Positions 26,498 to 36,383 are shown, counted from the stretch's first letter. The stretch: 64,000 bases of DNA from Photobacterium marinum (GCF_000331515.1 NZ_AMZO01000001.1:1-64000); one strand, 5' to 3'. Notes: a model not told the origin generated them from the sequence alone. A program made the numbers and translations.

Positions 26498-28190
26498 CCG
26501 TGTTGTGTCTCCGTTGTTGCTTTTCTTGACGGTTAAAACGAGACGAGTAACGGCTCGCCGTTAACGCCAGGGTGAAAAAGATAAATGGCAGCATGCCTTG
26601 GAGCAGGCCATAAACGGCACTGACCCGACGATCTTGTCCGCTGGCAAGTGCGACAGCTTCTGTGGTTACGGTTGAAATCCGGCCTGCGCCCAGCATTTGG
26701 GTTGGCAGGTATTGCGCAAGGCTGACACTGATGCCGACAGCCAGGGCCAGCCATACTGAAGGCAACATAATCGGCCGTTTTACTCGCCATAGGGTTTGCC
26801 AGCCGTTAAGGCCCAGGCTGCGGGCAGATTGATCTAAGCGGATGTCATAGCTGCGCCACGGTCCGTCTAATGACAAGTACATATACGGGAAGACAAAGAA
26901 CAGGTGGCTCCAGGTAACCCACAGCCAGTACCATTGCCCCGGCACAAAATAGGTGCTGATCTGAATACCAAACAAGATGGACAGTTGAGGCAATACCATA
27001 GGAATTGCGATAAGCCAGCCGGGCAAGCTGCGCTGGTATTTCTGTCGGTATTCAAGGCAGGCAACAGCCAGAATTAAAGCCAGTAGACTGCTGATTAGCG
27101 CCAGGGTCACACTGTTTGTTGTCAGTTCAATCAGTGAATAGGATTCCTGTTGCCAGAACCGCGAGCTGTAGCGGCTCGGAAGCAGATCCGGAAAACGCCA
27201 GCGGTGAGCAAAAGACCACAGTCCCAGCACCGGCAGCACTATCAAAGGCACTGCGACGAAAGTGGCATAGCCGGGAAAGTGCCAGCGTTTATTATTTGTA
27301 TGCAGAGAAGCCTCAGCAGAAGTGAATTTCGGACCACTGATCTGCCATTGGCGACAATATGACAAAGAGAACCATTCCACAAAGCGAATAAAACCGAGGG
27401 CCAGCAATGCAATGGTCAGTAAAAGAATCGCACCGACAGCGGCACGGGGTAGCAGTGTAAGCTCCGGCTCATTGAACCATTGCCAAACCAGAACAGAGAG
27501 TGTTGGCGGGCGCGATGGGCCGAGGATCAACGCAACATCAACCACAGAAATACCGTAAGCAAGCACGGCAAAAATAGGTAGCCGCATTTTTGGCAGCCAC
27601 TGCGGCAAAATGATTTTGAGCCAGCTTTCTTTCTCGCTGTAACCTAATCCGCTGGCAATGGCCTGCAAACGCGTGACTTTGATTTGCTGAAGTACTGAAA
27701 TACTCATCAGCAACATAAATGGCGTTTCTTTTATCGCCAATGCCATAAGCAAGCCGATACCAAACTGATCCTGTGTCAGGCTGAACCAGCCACTGGTATT
27801 TAACCCAAGGTTTTCCAACACCCGGAAGAACCATCCGGTAGGAGCAAACGTGAAAGCAAAGCCAATTGCAAAAGCAACATGTGGCATTGCCAGCATAGGT
27901 GACAAGCTGTGCTCGATACGTTGCCAGCCGGGCTTGTTCCAATATCGGCGTAATACCAGAAAGCAAAACAGGGTTGCCAGTGATGTACTGCCGAAAGCAC
28001 TCAGCAGGGTAAGCAGTATTGATTCGTTCAGTCCGGGCCATTGGGCGACAGCTACAAACGCGGATACCCCCGGCTCTGATAATCCGAGTTGGGGAAGCCA
28101 TGAGAAAGCAGGTATCACAATTCCCAGTAATCCGGGGATTAACGGCAGGACGCAAAGTAGTAGGGTGAGCAGGAACAACAAATGAATCAT
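26463..28190 (-). CDS. ynjC: Fused ABC permease YnjC
   Basis: 575-aa inner-membrane protein made of two binding-protein-dependent permease halves in tandem, about 12 helices. EAA-type loops occur in each half (AIASGLGYSEKESWLKIILP near residues 172-191 and ARSLGLNGWQTLWRVKRPIM near 445-464). The architecture resembles ThiP/FbpB-type fused permeases. It follows ynjB by 53 nt. Confidence 0.88.
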   Translation of the reverse strand: MIHLLFLLTLLLCVLPLIPGLLGIVIPAFSWLPQLGLSEPGVSAFVAVAQWPGLNESILLTLLSAFGSTSLATLFCFLVLRRYWNKPGWQRIEHSLSPMLAMPHVAFAIGFAFTFAPTGWFFRVLENLGLNTSGWFSLTQDQFGIGLLMALAIKETPFMLLMSISVLQQIKVTRLQAIASGLGYSEKESWLKIILPQWLPKMRLPIFAVLAYGISVVDVALILGPSRPPTLSVLVWQWFNEPELTLLPRAAVGAILLLTIALLALGFIRFVEWFSLSYCRQWQISGPKFTSAEASLHTNNKRWHFPGYATFVAVPLIVLPVLGLWSFAHRWRFPDLLPSRYSSRFWQQESYSLIELTTNSVTLALISSLLALILAVACLEYRQKYQRSLPGWLIAIPMVLPQLSILFGIQISTYFVPGQWYWLWVTWSHLFFVFPYMYLSLDGPWRSYDIRLDQSARSLGLNGWQTLWRVKRPIMLPSVWLALAVGISVSLAQYLPTQMLGAGRISTVTTEAVALASGQDRRVSAVYGLLQGMLPFIFFTLALTASRYSSRFNRQEKQQRRHNTDDVICGKPHLN

Positions 28191-28243
28191 AACAAGCCTG
28201 GTTAACGGGCATTCAAGAGAAGCATGAATGCCCGAACATAAGA

Positions 28244-29437
28244 TTAACTACCGTAGCGCTTCTGCCATTCCAGCTCTATTGCTGTCAGCCAGCTTGGATG
28301 GGGCTCAGGAATGGATTTGAACAGTGAAAAGCCTTGAGCTCCGCCTTTGGCAAGGGCTTCTGCTTTCAATACAGAGGGATCACCCCAGATTGCGCTGTCT
28401 GCTTTGCGTGCCTGCGCTTCTGGACTCAGCAGGAAGTTAATGGCAACCAGGGCACCTTCCTTCGCGGTGGCATTCCAAGGAACGGCCAGGAAGTGAATAT
28501 TTGAAAGAGCTCCCTGTTGGAAAGCATAAGTCTGAGCTGTTTCAACCAGATTACCACGCTCGATAGCTGCATTGGCTGCATTCGGATTGAAAGTAATCGC
28601 CAGCAACAGCTGCTGATCGTCTAATAACTGGATAGTTTCACTGGTACCTGACGGAAAGCGTTTCCCTTGCTGCCAGGAGACTGGATGAAGTTGATCCAGA
28701 TATTGCCATAGCGGCGCGGTAACTTGCTCGAACTTCTCTTTATCCGTTTTAATATCGATTGGCTGGTACAGTGCGTTCCTTTCTTTAGTCAGCTCGATAA
28801 GAGCGGCTTTCAGGAAGCTGCTGCCATGAAATTCCGGTGGTTGCGGATAGCTGACTTTGCCGGGGAAGGCCTTCGCCAGACTTAATAATTCACTGAAGTT
28901 CTGCGGCGGGTTGTTCAGTGTCATTTTGTCATGAATAAACACTAGCTGGCCAACTCCCCATGGGGCTTCTAACCCTTCAGTCGGCTCGGTAAAGTCTTCG
29001 TAAACCGGTAGTGATTTATCGACATACTGCCAGTTTGGTAGCTGTTCAGTTATCGGTCCGTACAGTAAACTGCCGTCCTTCATAGATCGGAAGTTCTCAC
29101 CGTTAATCCACACCATATCGACGCTGCCGCCGGTGTTTTTCCCGGCTGTCTTTTCTGCCAGCAGGCGCTGAGTGGTTTCTGCTATGTCGGCTACTTTTAC
29201 ATGCTTTAGAGTAACGCCATACTCAGCCTGTAGTTGACGACCTGCCCAGCGAAGGTAATCGTTGATTTCCTGGCTACCGCCCCATGCATTAAAGTAAACA
29301 GTCTGCCCGCGGGCTTTTTCCACTGTTTGCTCCCAATTCTGTGTGGCGGCAGAAGTTGCTGTGGAATCTGATGCCGCCAGAGCATGGCCCAGGCTAGCAG
29401 CAAGTGAAATGGCTAATCCTAAAAAGAGTTGTTTCAT
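28244..29437 (-). CDS. ynjB: ABC transporter substrate-binding protein YnjB
   Basis: 397-aa extracytoplasmic binding protein. Signal peptide [21 protein letters not shown]. The mature start [20 protein letters not shown] and [11 protein letters not shown] are typical of the YnjB group of type-2 binding proteins. The ATG is 5 nt after the stop of the upstream oxidoreductase fusion, so the genes are translationally close. Substrate unknown. Confidence 0.9.
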   Translation of the reverse strand: MKQLFLGLAISLAASLGHALAASDSTATSAATQNWEQTVEKARGQTVYFNAWGGSQEINDYLRWAGRQLQAEYGVTLKHVKVADIAETTQRLLAEKTAGKNTGGSVDMVWINGENFRSMKDGSLLYGPITEQLPNWQYVDKSLPVYEDFTEPTEGLEAPWGVGQLVFIHDKMTLNNPPQNFSELLSLAKAFPGKVSYPQPPEFHGSSFLKAALIELTKERNALYQPIDIKTDKEKFEQVTAPLWQYLDQLHPVSWQQGKRFPSGTSETIQLLDDQQLLLAITFNPNAANAAIERGNLVETAQTYAFQQGALSNIHFLAVPWNATAKEGALVAINFLLSPEAQARKADSAIWGDPSVLKAEALAKGGAQGFSLFKSIPEPHPSWLTAIELEWQKRYGS

Positions 29438-29442
29438 TTTAG

Positions 29443-31677
29443 TTAAATATCCCTATTTTCATTCAATACAGTTTCTGACGGTGCTTTATTGCCCGCATAC
29501 TTATTATTCTCTTTACGCATCCAACGGTGATATTTCTCGACCCAAGCAAGTAAAGCCTGAGGGGCGTTGGCCTGCTTCCAGATTCCGGCGGTATATTTGG
29601 CAGCTTCGCTCATCGTCGGGTAGGGGTGAACAGTGCCAAGGATCTTATTCAACCCCAAACCATGCCTCATAGCGAGGGTGAACTCCGCTAACAGTTCACC
29701 GGCATTACTGCCGACAACAGTGGCACCAAGGATCTTATCTTTGCCTTTTGGAGTAATTACTTTAATGAAGCCGTGATCTTCGCCATCTGTAATCGCACGG
29801 TCAAGGTCATCGATCCCATAAGTGACCACTTCAAAGTCGATACCCTGCATTTGGGCTTCTTTTTCGTTAATACCCACTCGAGCAACTTCCGGTGAAGTAT
29901 AGGTTGCCGCCGGTAATACGGAGTAATCGGCTTTGAATTTCTTGAAATGTCCGAAAAGTCCGTTTACTGCTGCATACCATGCCTGGTGAGCAGCCGCATG
30001 GGTTAACTGGAACGGGCCAGCAACATCGCCTACTGCGTAAATGTTCGGGTACTTGGTTTGCAGGTACTCATTCACATCGACAGTGCCACGCTCAGTTGTC
30101 GTGATGCCAAGCTCCTCCAAGCCAAAGCCCTGAACGTTTGCTACACGACCAAGTGCCAGCATTACCGCATCAAATTCAACGACTACCTCGTTATCAGTGT
30201 TTTGGTCGAAGTTGTTACGGTGAAGATAAACGCACTGGACCTGACGGCCATCTTCAGCAATGGTTGATTCAAAACGCACTGCTTTATAGCCGAGTTTGAT
30301 GTCAACGCTATCTTTTTCAAGCCCGTTTTTCACCAGTTCAGATGCGTCATTGTCTTCGCGGATTAACAGTTGTTCCGCCATTTCTACCAGAGTGACTTTA
30401 CTGCCGAGACGGCTGAAGCTTTGTGCCAGTTCACATCCGATTGGGCCACCACCGAGCACTAATAGACGTTCGGGTTGTTCTTTCAGTGACCAGATTGAAT
30501 CTGAGGTCAGGTAGTTGACCGTTTCAAGCCCTGGAATATTCGGTACAAGAGGACGAGCCCCCGTTGCGATAACAATATTACGGGTTGTAATGCGCTCATC
30601 GTTAACTTCTACTTCCCATGGCGAGAGGATTTTTGCATCGCCCTCAATACAATTAACACCAAGCTTTGTATAGCGTTCTACTGAGTCGTGAGGCTCTATT
30701 TTCTCTATCACCTTATGGATGCGAGCCATCACCTGCCCAAAGTTGACCTGAGGCTTCTCGGTTGTAATTCCGAAGTCCTGTGCACGGGAAATTTCGGCCA
30801 TGGTGTGAGCGGCACGGATAATTGCTTTAGACGGTACACATCCGGTGTTAAGGCAATCTCCCCCCATTTTATGACGCTCGATAAGAGTTACTTTGGCTTT
30901 CACTGCCGCAGCAATATAAGAACTGACCAAGCCACCGGCACCGGCGCCGATCACAACCATGTTCTGATCGAAGTGCTCTGGGCGTTGCCAGTCGCCGTAT
31001 ACACGGCGTTGGTTGATGATGTTCATTACCATCTTCGCAATAAGCGGGAACAGGCCAAGCAGAGCAAGAGAGATCAGAACCGGAGCAGAAATGATGCCGT
31101 TGAGGGATTCAATCTCACCTAACTGAGTACCGGCGTTGATATATACCATGGTACCGGCGAGCATCCCGACCTGGCTCACCAGGTAGAACATACGGGTACT
31201 GATTGGTGTCAGGCCCATTACCAGGTTCACGATAAAGAATGGGAAAATAGGAATCAGACGCAGAGTAAAGAGGTAAAACGGCCCGTCTTTCGCGATTCCT
31301 GCATTAATTGGTTCAAGACGATTGCCGAATTTATTTTGAACCCAGTCTCGCAGGATGTAGCGGCTGAACAGAAACGCGAGTGTGGCCCCTATGGTACTGG
31401 CAAAAGACACCAGCAGCAGGCTCCACCAGAATCCAAACAGTGCAGCACCCAGCAATGTCATGATGGCAGCGCCTGGCAGCGACAACGCTGTGACGACCAC
31501 ATAGATGACAAAGTAGATCAGGCTGGATAAAAAAGGCTTCGCTGCAATAGTATCTTGCAGGGCAATTTGCTGAGCCTTGGCTTGTTCCAGTGTGAAGTAC
31601 TGGCCAAGATCCAACGTAAACCACAGACCGATAAGGCTGATTATTGTCCCGAGGAGTAGCAGTTTTTTTCTATCCAT
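29443..31677 (-). CDS. TVP38/TMEM64 membrane domain fused to a MerA/Lpd-like disulfide oxidoreductase
   Basis: 744 aa. Residues 1-225 form a TVP38/TMEM64 (DedA-like VTT) membrane domain with the core [30 protein letters not shown] and YINAGTQLG. From 238 a pyridine nucleotide-disulfide oxidoreductase follows: FAD motif [13 protein letters not shown], redox disulfide C275-LNTG-C280-VPSK, NAD motif [19 protein letters not shown] motif YAVGDVAGP and the C-terminal dimer motif HPYPTMSEA. There is no heavy-metal-binding NmerA domain. The ATG at 31677 has AAAGGTGA just upstream; an upstream TTG is less likely. E. coli has separate TVP38 genes (ydjX, ydjZ) beside ynjA-F, so this fusion belongs to the same conserved neighbourhood. 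Substrate unknown. Confidence 0.9.
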   Translation of the reverse strand: MDRKKLLLLGTIISLIGLWFTLDLGQYFTLEQAKAQQIALQDTIAAKPFLSSLIYFVIYVVVTALSLPGAAIMTLLGAALFGFWWSLLLVSFASTIGATLAFLFSRYILRDWVQNKFGNRLEPINAGIAKDGPFYLFTLRLIPIFPFFIVNLVMGLTPISTRMFYLVSQVGMLAGTMVYINAGTQLGEIESLNGIISAPVLISLALLGLFPLIAKMVMNIINQRRVYGDWQRPEHFDQNMVVIGAGAGGLVSSYIAAAVKAKVTLIERHKMGGDCLNTGCVPSKAIIRAAHTMAEISRAQDFGITTEKPQVNFGQVMARIHKVIEKIEPHDSVERYTKLGVNCIEGDAKILSPWEVEVNDERITTRNIVIATGARPLVPNIPGLETVNYLTSDSIWSLKEQPERLLVLGGGPIGCELAQSFSRLGSKVTLVEMAEQLLIREDNDASELVKNGLEKDSVDIKLGYKAVRFESTIAEDGRQVQCVYLHRNNFDQNTDNEVVVEFDAVMLALGRVANVQGFGLEELGITTTERGTVDVNEYLQTKYPNIYAVGDVAGPFQLTHAAAHQAWYAAVNGLFGHFKKFKADYSVLPAATYTSPEVARVGINEKEAQMQGIDFEVVTYGIDDLDRAITDGEDHGFIKVITPKGKDKILGATVVGSNAGELLAEFTLAMRHGLGLNKILGTVHPYPTMSEAAKYTAGIWKQANAPQALLAWVEKYHRWMRKENNKYAGNKAPSETVLNENRDI

Positions 31678-31692
31678 GACATCACCTTTCAA

Positions 31693-32277
31693 TCATTTAT
31701 CTGAAGATTCCGCAGTCGGTGCTTTTTCATCACCCGGCTGGATTGGAATTGAACAAAAACCTTGTTCAGGTACATCAAGTGCGGTGTTAAATTTCGCCGA
31801 CAGGTTCTGGAAAGAAACCAGAGCAGTAAGTTCAACCAGTGCATCAGCGTCATACCATTTCTGAATATCGCTGAGCATCGTTTCAGTAACTTTTTGACCG
31901 GTGATGGTCATCGCCTCTACGTAAGTAAGAATCGCGCGCTCTTGCTCATCGAAGTACTCACTGTGCTGCCAGTTAGCAAGGGCTTTGATTTTCTCAACAC
32001 AATCGCAGCGCTCTGCCAGTTTCATACCGTTGGCATCAACGCAAAAAGCACAATCATTAAGCTGAGAAACACGAACGCAGACAAGTGAACGAATAACCGG
32101 GGTGATAGGGGAGGACTTACGATCTAAGTATCCAAAGAAACCGGCCACCAGCCAGAATAAAGTAGGGCGTCTACCCCACAATAGCGCGGGATTCAGAACG
32201 TTACCGTAATGACGTTTTTGAAGCCAAAGAAGTGGTTTAATAAAGATGGAATACTGTTTTTTGGCTGGTATACGCAC
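31693..32277 (-). CDS. ynjA: Carboxymuconolactone decarboxylase/AhpD-like protein YnjA
   Basis: 194-aa protein with the AhpD-type redox motif C76-AF-C79-VDANG and a downstream Cys cluster (ERCDCVEK). The family acts as peroxidase or thiol-disulfide exchange partners. In E. coli ynjA immediately precedes ynjB; here the disulfide oxidoreductase fusion lies between them, 15 nt after this stop. A redox relay between the two proteins is an inference. First gene of the operon. Confidence 0.87.
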   Translation of the reverse strand: MRIPAKKQYSIFIKPLLWLQKRHYGNVLNPALLWGRRPTLFWLVAGFFGYLDRKSSPITPVIRSLVCVRVSQLNDCAFCVDANGMKLAERCDCVEKIKALANWQHSEYFDEQERAILTYVEAMTITGQKVTETMLSDIQKWYDADALVELTALVSFQNLSAKFNTALDVPEQGFCSIPIQPGDEKAPTAESSDK

Positions 32278-32438
32278 ATGAGCCCCTTATATGTCTGTAT
32301 CACTGTAGCAATATGCCACTCTTAGTATATCAATCTAGTTGGACTAATGGTCGGCTATATTACTAGATTGTTGTGAGACACAGACCGTTAATGGGGCAAT
32401 TAAATTTCAGAAAATTAAGATAATTTTGATAAAAGTGC

Positions 32439-32831
32439 TTAGTTGACTGAAATTTGTACTACTTGTGACCTTTGTTGTTTGGCAATATCTGCCGTATCAG
32501 GGTTTGCGACGAATAGATAAAAGCAGGCAACTAAAGGTAGAGAAGCAATCACCATGGTCTTGCCGATGTGATAGTTGCGATACCAGTATTTCTTTGAGCG
32601 AACTTTTAAAAAGACACCCCAGCAAAGCAGCAGTAGGTTAAAGGCCGCAGTAATAATTAGTGCACTCTCAAGAGTTTCAAGAGAGGCATGTTGCTGAAGT
32701 ACTAAAAGTGTCACTATTGCAGATGGAAGTAAACTGACAAATACAAGACCACGCATTAACCTGGGCCATATACAAAACTTGTCTTTAAACATTTGTTCAG
32801 CTTGTCCGGGAAATGGCTTTGAATAGTACAT
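32439..32831 (-). CDS. Hypothetical membrane protein, 130 aa
   Basis: No family recognised. Three hydrophobic segments are visible (about 28-45, 59-77, 92-109), with a polar C-terminus (PDTADIAKQQRSQVVQISVN) after the last. A YWYRNYHIGK stretch lies between the second and third segments. GGAGG (complement of CCTCC) lies 7 nt before the ATG. It is a single gene between ynjA and tfoY and shows nothing that ties it to either. Confidence 0.65.
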   Translation of the reverse strand: MYYSKPFPGQAEQMFKDKFCIWPRLMRGLVFVSLLPSAIVTLLVLQQHASLETLESALIITAAFNLLLLCWGVFLKVRSKKYWYRNYHIGKTMVIASLPLVACFYLFVANPDTADIAKQQRSQVVQISVN

Positions 32832-33033
32832 AACAACCTCCGGTTTATATGACGGTTCAATTTTACTAATCGGAGGAGTTAAAAAAAGAGTATTGATGAT
32901 TTTATGAACAGCTTTGTGAGAGGTGTCAATTTTTCACTCGTATTGACAAAAAATTGTCAATTAACGACTAAATAATTTAATTAAGCAATGATTTTTATAT
33001 GCTACAAGTGTTAATTAATCAAGTTGGATACAA

Positions 33034-33068
33034 AGATAAAAAATAAGAGGTGACATGCACCTCTTATT
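33034..33068 (-). terminator. Terminator of tfoY
   Basis: AATAAGAGGTG (33042-33052) pairs with CACCTCTTATT (33058-33068), loop ACATG; the minus-strand product ends in six T residues. It lies 20 nt past the stop. Confidence 0.9.
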
Positions 33069-33087
33069 ATATTTTGCTTATCTGAAT

Positions 33088-33678
33088 TTAATTCAACTGT
33101 GACAGAAGCTCTGTACGTCGCTGTTGTGGAATTACAGACCAGTGCGTACCACTTACAGCACCTTCTAATGCCCACAGAAGCTCGATATTAACTGTATCTC
33201 TGTGTGTCTCCTGTAATGCTCTGTAAGCATTTAGGGAACCCGCTTCATACAGCTCTTCAACTGTGGTTATGCCAGCTTTCTTAAGCATTCGCTCGTTGGC
33301 CAGGCGAAGGTTCGGCAGATCTTTAATACGGTTCGGTCCGCTTTTGCTTTTGGTTTCCTTATCCTGTTTGGCTGCCTCCAGAGCTCGTTCAGCTTTGCTG
33401 ACAATTCTTTGCGGCTCATTCCACCATTCTTCAGGAATAGCATATTGCTTAGTTACAACAGGGAAGCCACGTTTTTTATAAACGTAAGGTTCCAGACCTG
33501 CTTTCTTATATTCCTCTTCGTTGTCGGCATTAGCACGTAAATGCAATTTGTCATTTACTACAAGCGCAAACATTGTTTCGCCTGAAAATATGCCAAAACC
33601 GCCAAACATTGAACGAGATTTAATATTCTCGAAACAATTAAATAATCTTAATGATTCTTTAAGTACTGGTTTGTCCAT
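33088..33678 (-). CDS. tfoY: TfoX/Sxy-family regulator, probably TfoY
   Basis: 196 aa with the two TfoX domains: N-terminal ([30 protein letters not shown]) and C-terminal helical ([38 protein letters not shown]). Vibrios carry two paralogues: TfoX (chitin-induced competence) and TfoY (motility and type VI secretion). I call TfoY because a c-di-GMP-I riboswitch lies 133 nt upstream, as in V. cholerae, where the Vc2 aptamer precedes tfoY. By protein sequence alone TfoX cannot be excluded. Confidence 0.85.
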   Translation of the reverse strand: MDKPVLKESLRLFNCFENIKSRSMFGGFGIFSGETMFALVVNDKLHLRANADNEEEYKKAGLEPYVYKKRGFPVVTKQYAIPEEWWNEPQRIVSKAERALEAAKQDKETKSKSGPNRIKDLPNLRLANERMLKKAGITTVEELYEAGSLNAYRALQETHRDTVNIELLWALEGAVSGTHWSVIPQQRRTELLSQLN

Positions 33679-33758
33679 GCGTCTTCTCGGTGATAAATAT
33701 TGTGAAATATCTTCGAGTCACCTAAAACAAGAGCGAGGATTCAGAATAGCAAAATTTA

Positions 33759-33798
33759 CAAAAAGACTATGTCAGCGATAAGTTAAAGTCTGACATAG
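33759..33798 (-). terminator. Intrinsic terminator between riboswitch and tfoY
   Basis: On the minus strand CTATGTCAG and CTGACATAG form a 9-bp stem with a 14-nt loop followed by TCTTTTT. It starts 13 nt after the aptamer and ends about 80 nt before the tfoY ATG, so it is the likely expression platform. Confidence 0.85.
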
Positions 33799-33811
33799 CC
33801 ATTTGCTACAT

Positions 33812-33915
33812 CCATCGGCAACCCCGCTACCATAAGTGACATAGTTCATAAAACTAAACACTTTTAGGCCGGAAGCTTTGCGTCCCAATCTTTCGAATGG
33901 TTTGCCTTGTTCGTG
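33812..33915 (-). promoter_or_regulatory. Cyclic-di-GMP-I (GEMM-I) riboswitch aptamer
   Basis: The minus strand reads CACGAACAAGGCAAACCATT, then CGAAAGATTGGGACGCAAAG, then CTTCCGGCCTAA, a variable hairpin, and GGTAGCGGGGTTGCCGATGG. These are the conserved GEMM-I blocks: the GGCAAACC...GAAA tetraloop...GGGACGCAAAGC core, CCGGCCTAA, and the tetraloop-receptor hairpin GGTAGCGGGGTTGCCGATGG. It is nearly identical to my memory of the Vc2 aptamer of V. cholerae except for a longer variable arm. It senses c-di-GMP and should control the downstream terminator. Confidence 0.95.
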
Positions 33916-34065
33916 ACGCTATTAATATATCTTAAGTTATGATTTTTGACCTTGCTCCCATTTTTAAAAGTGTGATCTTGGTCCAATAAATTAGTTCGTT
34001 TTTTGGGCGCTTGACGCATTTTTCATAGCTATTGTTCATATTGAATACCATTTTTTTCACGGATG

Positions 34066-34098
34066 AAAAAAAACCGGTGAGTTGCCTCACCGGTTTTA
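34066..34098 (-). terminator. Terminator of purR
   Basis: AAAACCGGTGAG (34070-34081) pairs with CTCACCGGTTTT (34086-34097) with loop TTGC; on the minus strand it ends in a T run. It lies 34 nt beyond the purR stop. Confidence 0.92.
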
Positions 34099-34131
34099 TG
34101 TGTCAATATCGACGCAGATTGCAATTGCAGC

Positions 34132-35139
34132 TTATGCGCTAAGCTTCTTAACAGACTTGCGAACCACTAGTTCAGGTGCCATTTCAAAAATCTGATGCTC
34201 GTGTTTTTTGTCTTTAACACGTGCCAGCAGGATCTCAATTGCTGTTTGACCTAATCGACGTTTAGGTTGGTGAATTGTCGTCAATGGCGGCGAGAAGAAC
34301 GGCGCCAAATCAATGTTATCGTATCCTATGATTGAAATGTCATCTGGAACACGAATACCAGCTTGTTCAAATGTACTGATTAGACCCATCGCCATGATGT
34401 CGTTAAAACAGAAGATAGCAGTTGGGCGATCTTTCATTTCAATAAAGCGATTCGCAGCAACTACAGCGGATTCACACTCGAAGTCGCCTTCGAGAATCCA
34501 CTTATCGTTTACGTTTAGGTTGGCTTCTTTCATTGCCTTATGGAAGCCTTTCAGGCGCTCCTGACATGTCAGTTTATCTTTATGACCTGTCAGGCAGCCA
34601 ATCTTATTATGACCTTGTTCGATGAAGTACTTGGTTGCCACATAACCACCAAGTTCTGCGTTGTCCTGAATTTTATCTGTGTGTGGGCTTTCCGGCCCCC
34701 AATCCATAATCACCATTGGAAGATCTTTCTGACGTTCAAGCAGCTCAAGTAGCTTTTCATCCAGATCTGAGCACATAACTAGCAGGCCATCGACACGTTT
34801 CTCTGCCAACATACGTAGGTAATCACGCTGCTTGGAAAGGTTACCTTCTGTGTTGCAAAGGATCAGCGTATAACCCTGACTGTAGCAGTACTCTTCAACA
34901 CCGTGTACTACTTCGGCAAAAAATGGGTTAGTCGATTTTGTTACCAGCATTCCGATGGTACGTGTGGTATTACACTTCAGGCTTCGCGCGACGGCACTTG
35001 GCGCGTAGTTCAGTTCTTCAACCGCCTCTAATACCTTTTTCTGTGTAGCTTCCGCCACGAAGCGGGTTTTGTTGATCACGTGTGAGACTGTGGTCGTTGA
35101 GACACCAGCTAAACGTGCAACATCTTTAATCGTTGCCAT
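34132..35139 (-). CDS. purR: Purine repressor PurR
   Basis: 335-aa LacI-family repressor. The DNA-binding domain [20 protein letters not shown] with hinge [11 protein letters not shown] and the effector domain starts [20 protein letters not shown] are those of PurR (hypoxanthine/guanine co-repressor, represses purine biosynthesis). Length fits (E. coli 341 aa). It is monocistronic with its own terminator. The upstream gap contains a candidate small RNA on the same strand that ends 155 nt before the ATG. Confidence 0.94.
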   Translation of the reverse strand: MATIKDVARLAGVSTTTVSHVINKTRFVAEATQKKVLEAVEELNYAPSAVARSLKCNTTRTIGMLVTKSTNPFFAEVVHGVEEYCYSQGYTLILCNTEGNLSKQRDYLRMLAEKRVDGLLVMCSDLDEKLLELLERQKDLPMVIMDWGPESPHTDKIQDNAELGGYVATKYFIEQGHNKIGCLTGHKDKLTCQERLKGFHKAMKEANLNVNDKWILEGDFECESAVVAANRFIEMKDRPTAIFCFNDIMAMGLISTFEQAGIRVPDDISIIGYDNIDLAPFFSPPLTTIHQPKRRLGQTAIEILLARVKDKKHEHQIFEMAPELVVRKSVKKLSA

Positions 35140-35294
35140 ACTTATTCTTCTAATAATTTTAGGTCAGAGGGCCCGACCGTTTCATATTCATTTAAATTGA
35201 TAGTAACAGACAGCAAAATTGTCTGTGGCTGACCAGGTAATTTTGCTGTTTGTTCCCTGCTGCATTCTAAGCAAGCCATCATGTACAAAAACGC

Positions 35295-35318
35295 CAAAAA
35301 GCCGCTTCAACGAGCGGC
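35295..35318 (-). terminator. Terminator of the candidate sRNA
   Basis: Stem GCCGCT (35301-35306) with AGCGGC (35313-35318), followed on the minus strand by TTTTTGG. It terminates a transcript entering from above 35318, which cannot be hutD because hutD has its own terminator at 35507-35538. Confidence 0.8.
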
Positions 35319-35395
35319 CTTGCTTCTCGCGTCTTTACTGACGTTACATTGTTAATCGCTTGCGTTCACATTCTACTGAGTGTAGCGCACAGTGC
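35295..35395 (-). ncRNA. Candidate FNR-activated small RNA (FnrS-like)
   Basis: A perfect FNR site (35425-35438) is followed, on the minus strand, by about 100 nt without a reading frame and then by a strong intrinsic terminator: GCCGCT / AGCGGC stem with a 6-nt loop and five T residues (35295-35318). Class II spacing (-41.5) puts the start near 35390. The segment contains CAAGCGAT, which I also recall in the 5' part of enterobacterial FnrS, the FNR-induced sRNA. The 5' end and a matching -10 element are not clear. Orientation and extent are inferred. Confidence 0.55.
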
Positions 35396-35424
35396 AACGT
35401 TTCTGTATTCCAACATGTTAATTC

Positions 35425-35438
35425 TTGATAGATATCAA
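35425..35438. promoter_or_regulatory. Consensus FNR box
   Basis: TTGATAGATATCAA matches the FNR consensus TTGAT-N4-ATCAA at all ten defined positions. It lies between the hutD terminator and the candidate sRNA. A downstream minus-strand transcript (sRNA, then possibly purR) is its most likely target. Confidence 0.7.
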
Positions 35439-35506
35439 CAAAGTTAAGGTACTTGTAAGGTGTTTAGATGCATATGCTGGCTTATTTGTGTGACTTAACT
35501 AATTTC

Positions 35507-35538
35507 AAAAAAGCCCCAGGTGATCAACCAGGGGCTTT
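35507..35538 (-). terminator. Terminator of the tonB-exbBD-hutBCD operon
   Basis: AGCCCCAGGT (35512-35521) pairs with ACCAGGGGCT (35527-35536) with one mismatch; the minus strand then has TTTTTT. It lies about 40 nt after hutD. Confidence 0.9.
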
Positions 35539-35576
35539 TAGGACAGATTAATACTTTTCTTTAAAGAACAGATAGT

Positions 35577-36383
35577 TCAGGATGCCGCTGGTATCACTAC
35601 CGGATAATCTCCATTTGGGTGCGGTGTTATATAAACTGGCCAGTCATATATGCGTTGTATTGTTGCTGATTGTAAAGATTGCCAGGGTGTCCCATCGGCC
35701 TGGATTTTTCCGTCTTTAAGGATGATCAGACGATCCGCGTACTGTGCTGCAAGGTTTAAATCATGGATAACAACTATGACAGCCGCTCCGGCTTTCGTCA
35801 GTTCTTGCGCAATCTGTAATGTTCTGTGTTGGTGAGAAAGATCAAGAGCTGAAGTCGGCTCATCAAGTATTAGTACGCAATTGTCTCCTGCTTGACTCAA
35901 CTGGCTCAATACCCGGGCGTAATGAACACGCTGTTTTTCACCTCCCGACAATGTGGGGTAAAGTCTTGATGCAAGGTGTTCAACGCCAACTCTATTCATC
36001 ATTTGCTTGGATAAAGCTCTTACTTTTACTTTGGGAAGCTCAAGTGGTAGTGAACCCAGCTCGACAACTTCGGCTGCAGTAAATGCAAAACTCAGGTTGC
36101 TATGCTGGGGGAGTACTCCCAGGTGTTTGGCTAGAGTCTTGGGGGACCATTTTTCACACGTTTTGCCAAAGAGTTCAACTTGACCATCGGCTTCTATTTC
36201 ACCGCATAGCACTTTAAGTAGAGTACTTTTTCCTGCACCGTTAGGACCAAGCAGGGCCGTCATCTGGCCTTTGTGGATTTTTAGATTCAAATCATCGAGC
36301 AGCTTTTTTCCGCCTAGTGTTAATTTGAGTCCTCTGCCTTCGATAGCAACGGTTGTTTCAGAGTTTGCCACCTTTTCAGTCAT
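35577..36383 (-). CDS. hutD: Haem ABC transporter ATPase HutD (HmuV type)
   Basis: 268-aa ATPase: Walker A GPNGAGKST, Q-loop LPQHSNLSFAFTAAEVV, signature LSGGEKQR, Walker B CVLILDEPTSALD, switch His VIHDLNLAAQYADR. The HmuV-like spacing and PHPNGDYPVVIPA tail fit haem/B12-type importers. It overlaps hutC by 4 nt and is the last gene of the operon. It energises haem import across the inner membrane. Confidence 0.95.
   Translation of the reverse strand: MTEKVANSETTVAIEGRGLKLTLGGKKLLDDLNLKIHKGQMTALLGPNGAGKSTLLKVLCGEIEADGQVELFGKTCEKWSPKTLAKHLGVLPQHSNLSFAFTAAEVVELGSLPLELPKVKVRALSKQMMNRVGVEHLASRLYPTLSGGEKQRVHYARVLSQLSQAGDNCVLILDEPTSALDLSHQHRTLQIAQELTKAGAAVIVVIHDLNLAAQYADRLIILKDGKIQADGTPWQSLQSATIQRIYDWPVYITPHPNGDYPVVIPAAS

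Noticed and set aside
27538..28212. 224-codon open frame overlapping ynjC on the same strand
   Set aside because: It lies inside the well-supported YnjC permease gene in another frame, is rich in Cys, Arg and His, and resembles no protein.
35350..35365. PurR-operator-like string ACGCAAGCGATT upstream of purR
   Set aside because: It departs from the PUR-box consensus at two of the twelve positions compared, lies over 200 nt from purR and within the candidate sRNA, where CAAGCGAT has another explanation. Autoregulation cannot be excluded.
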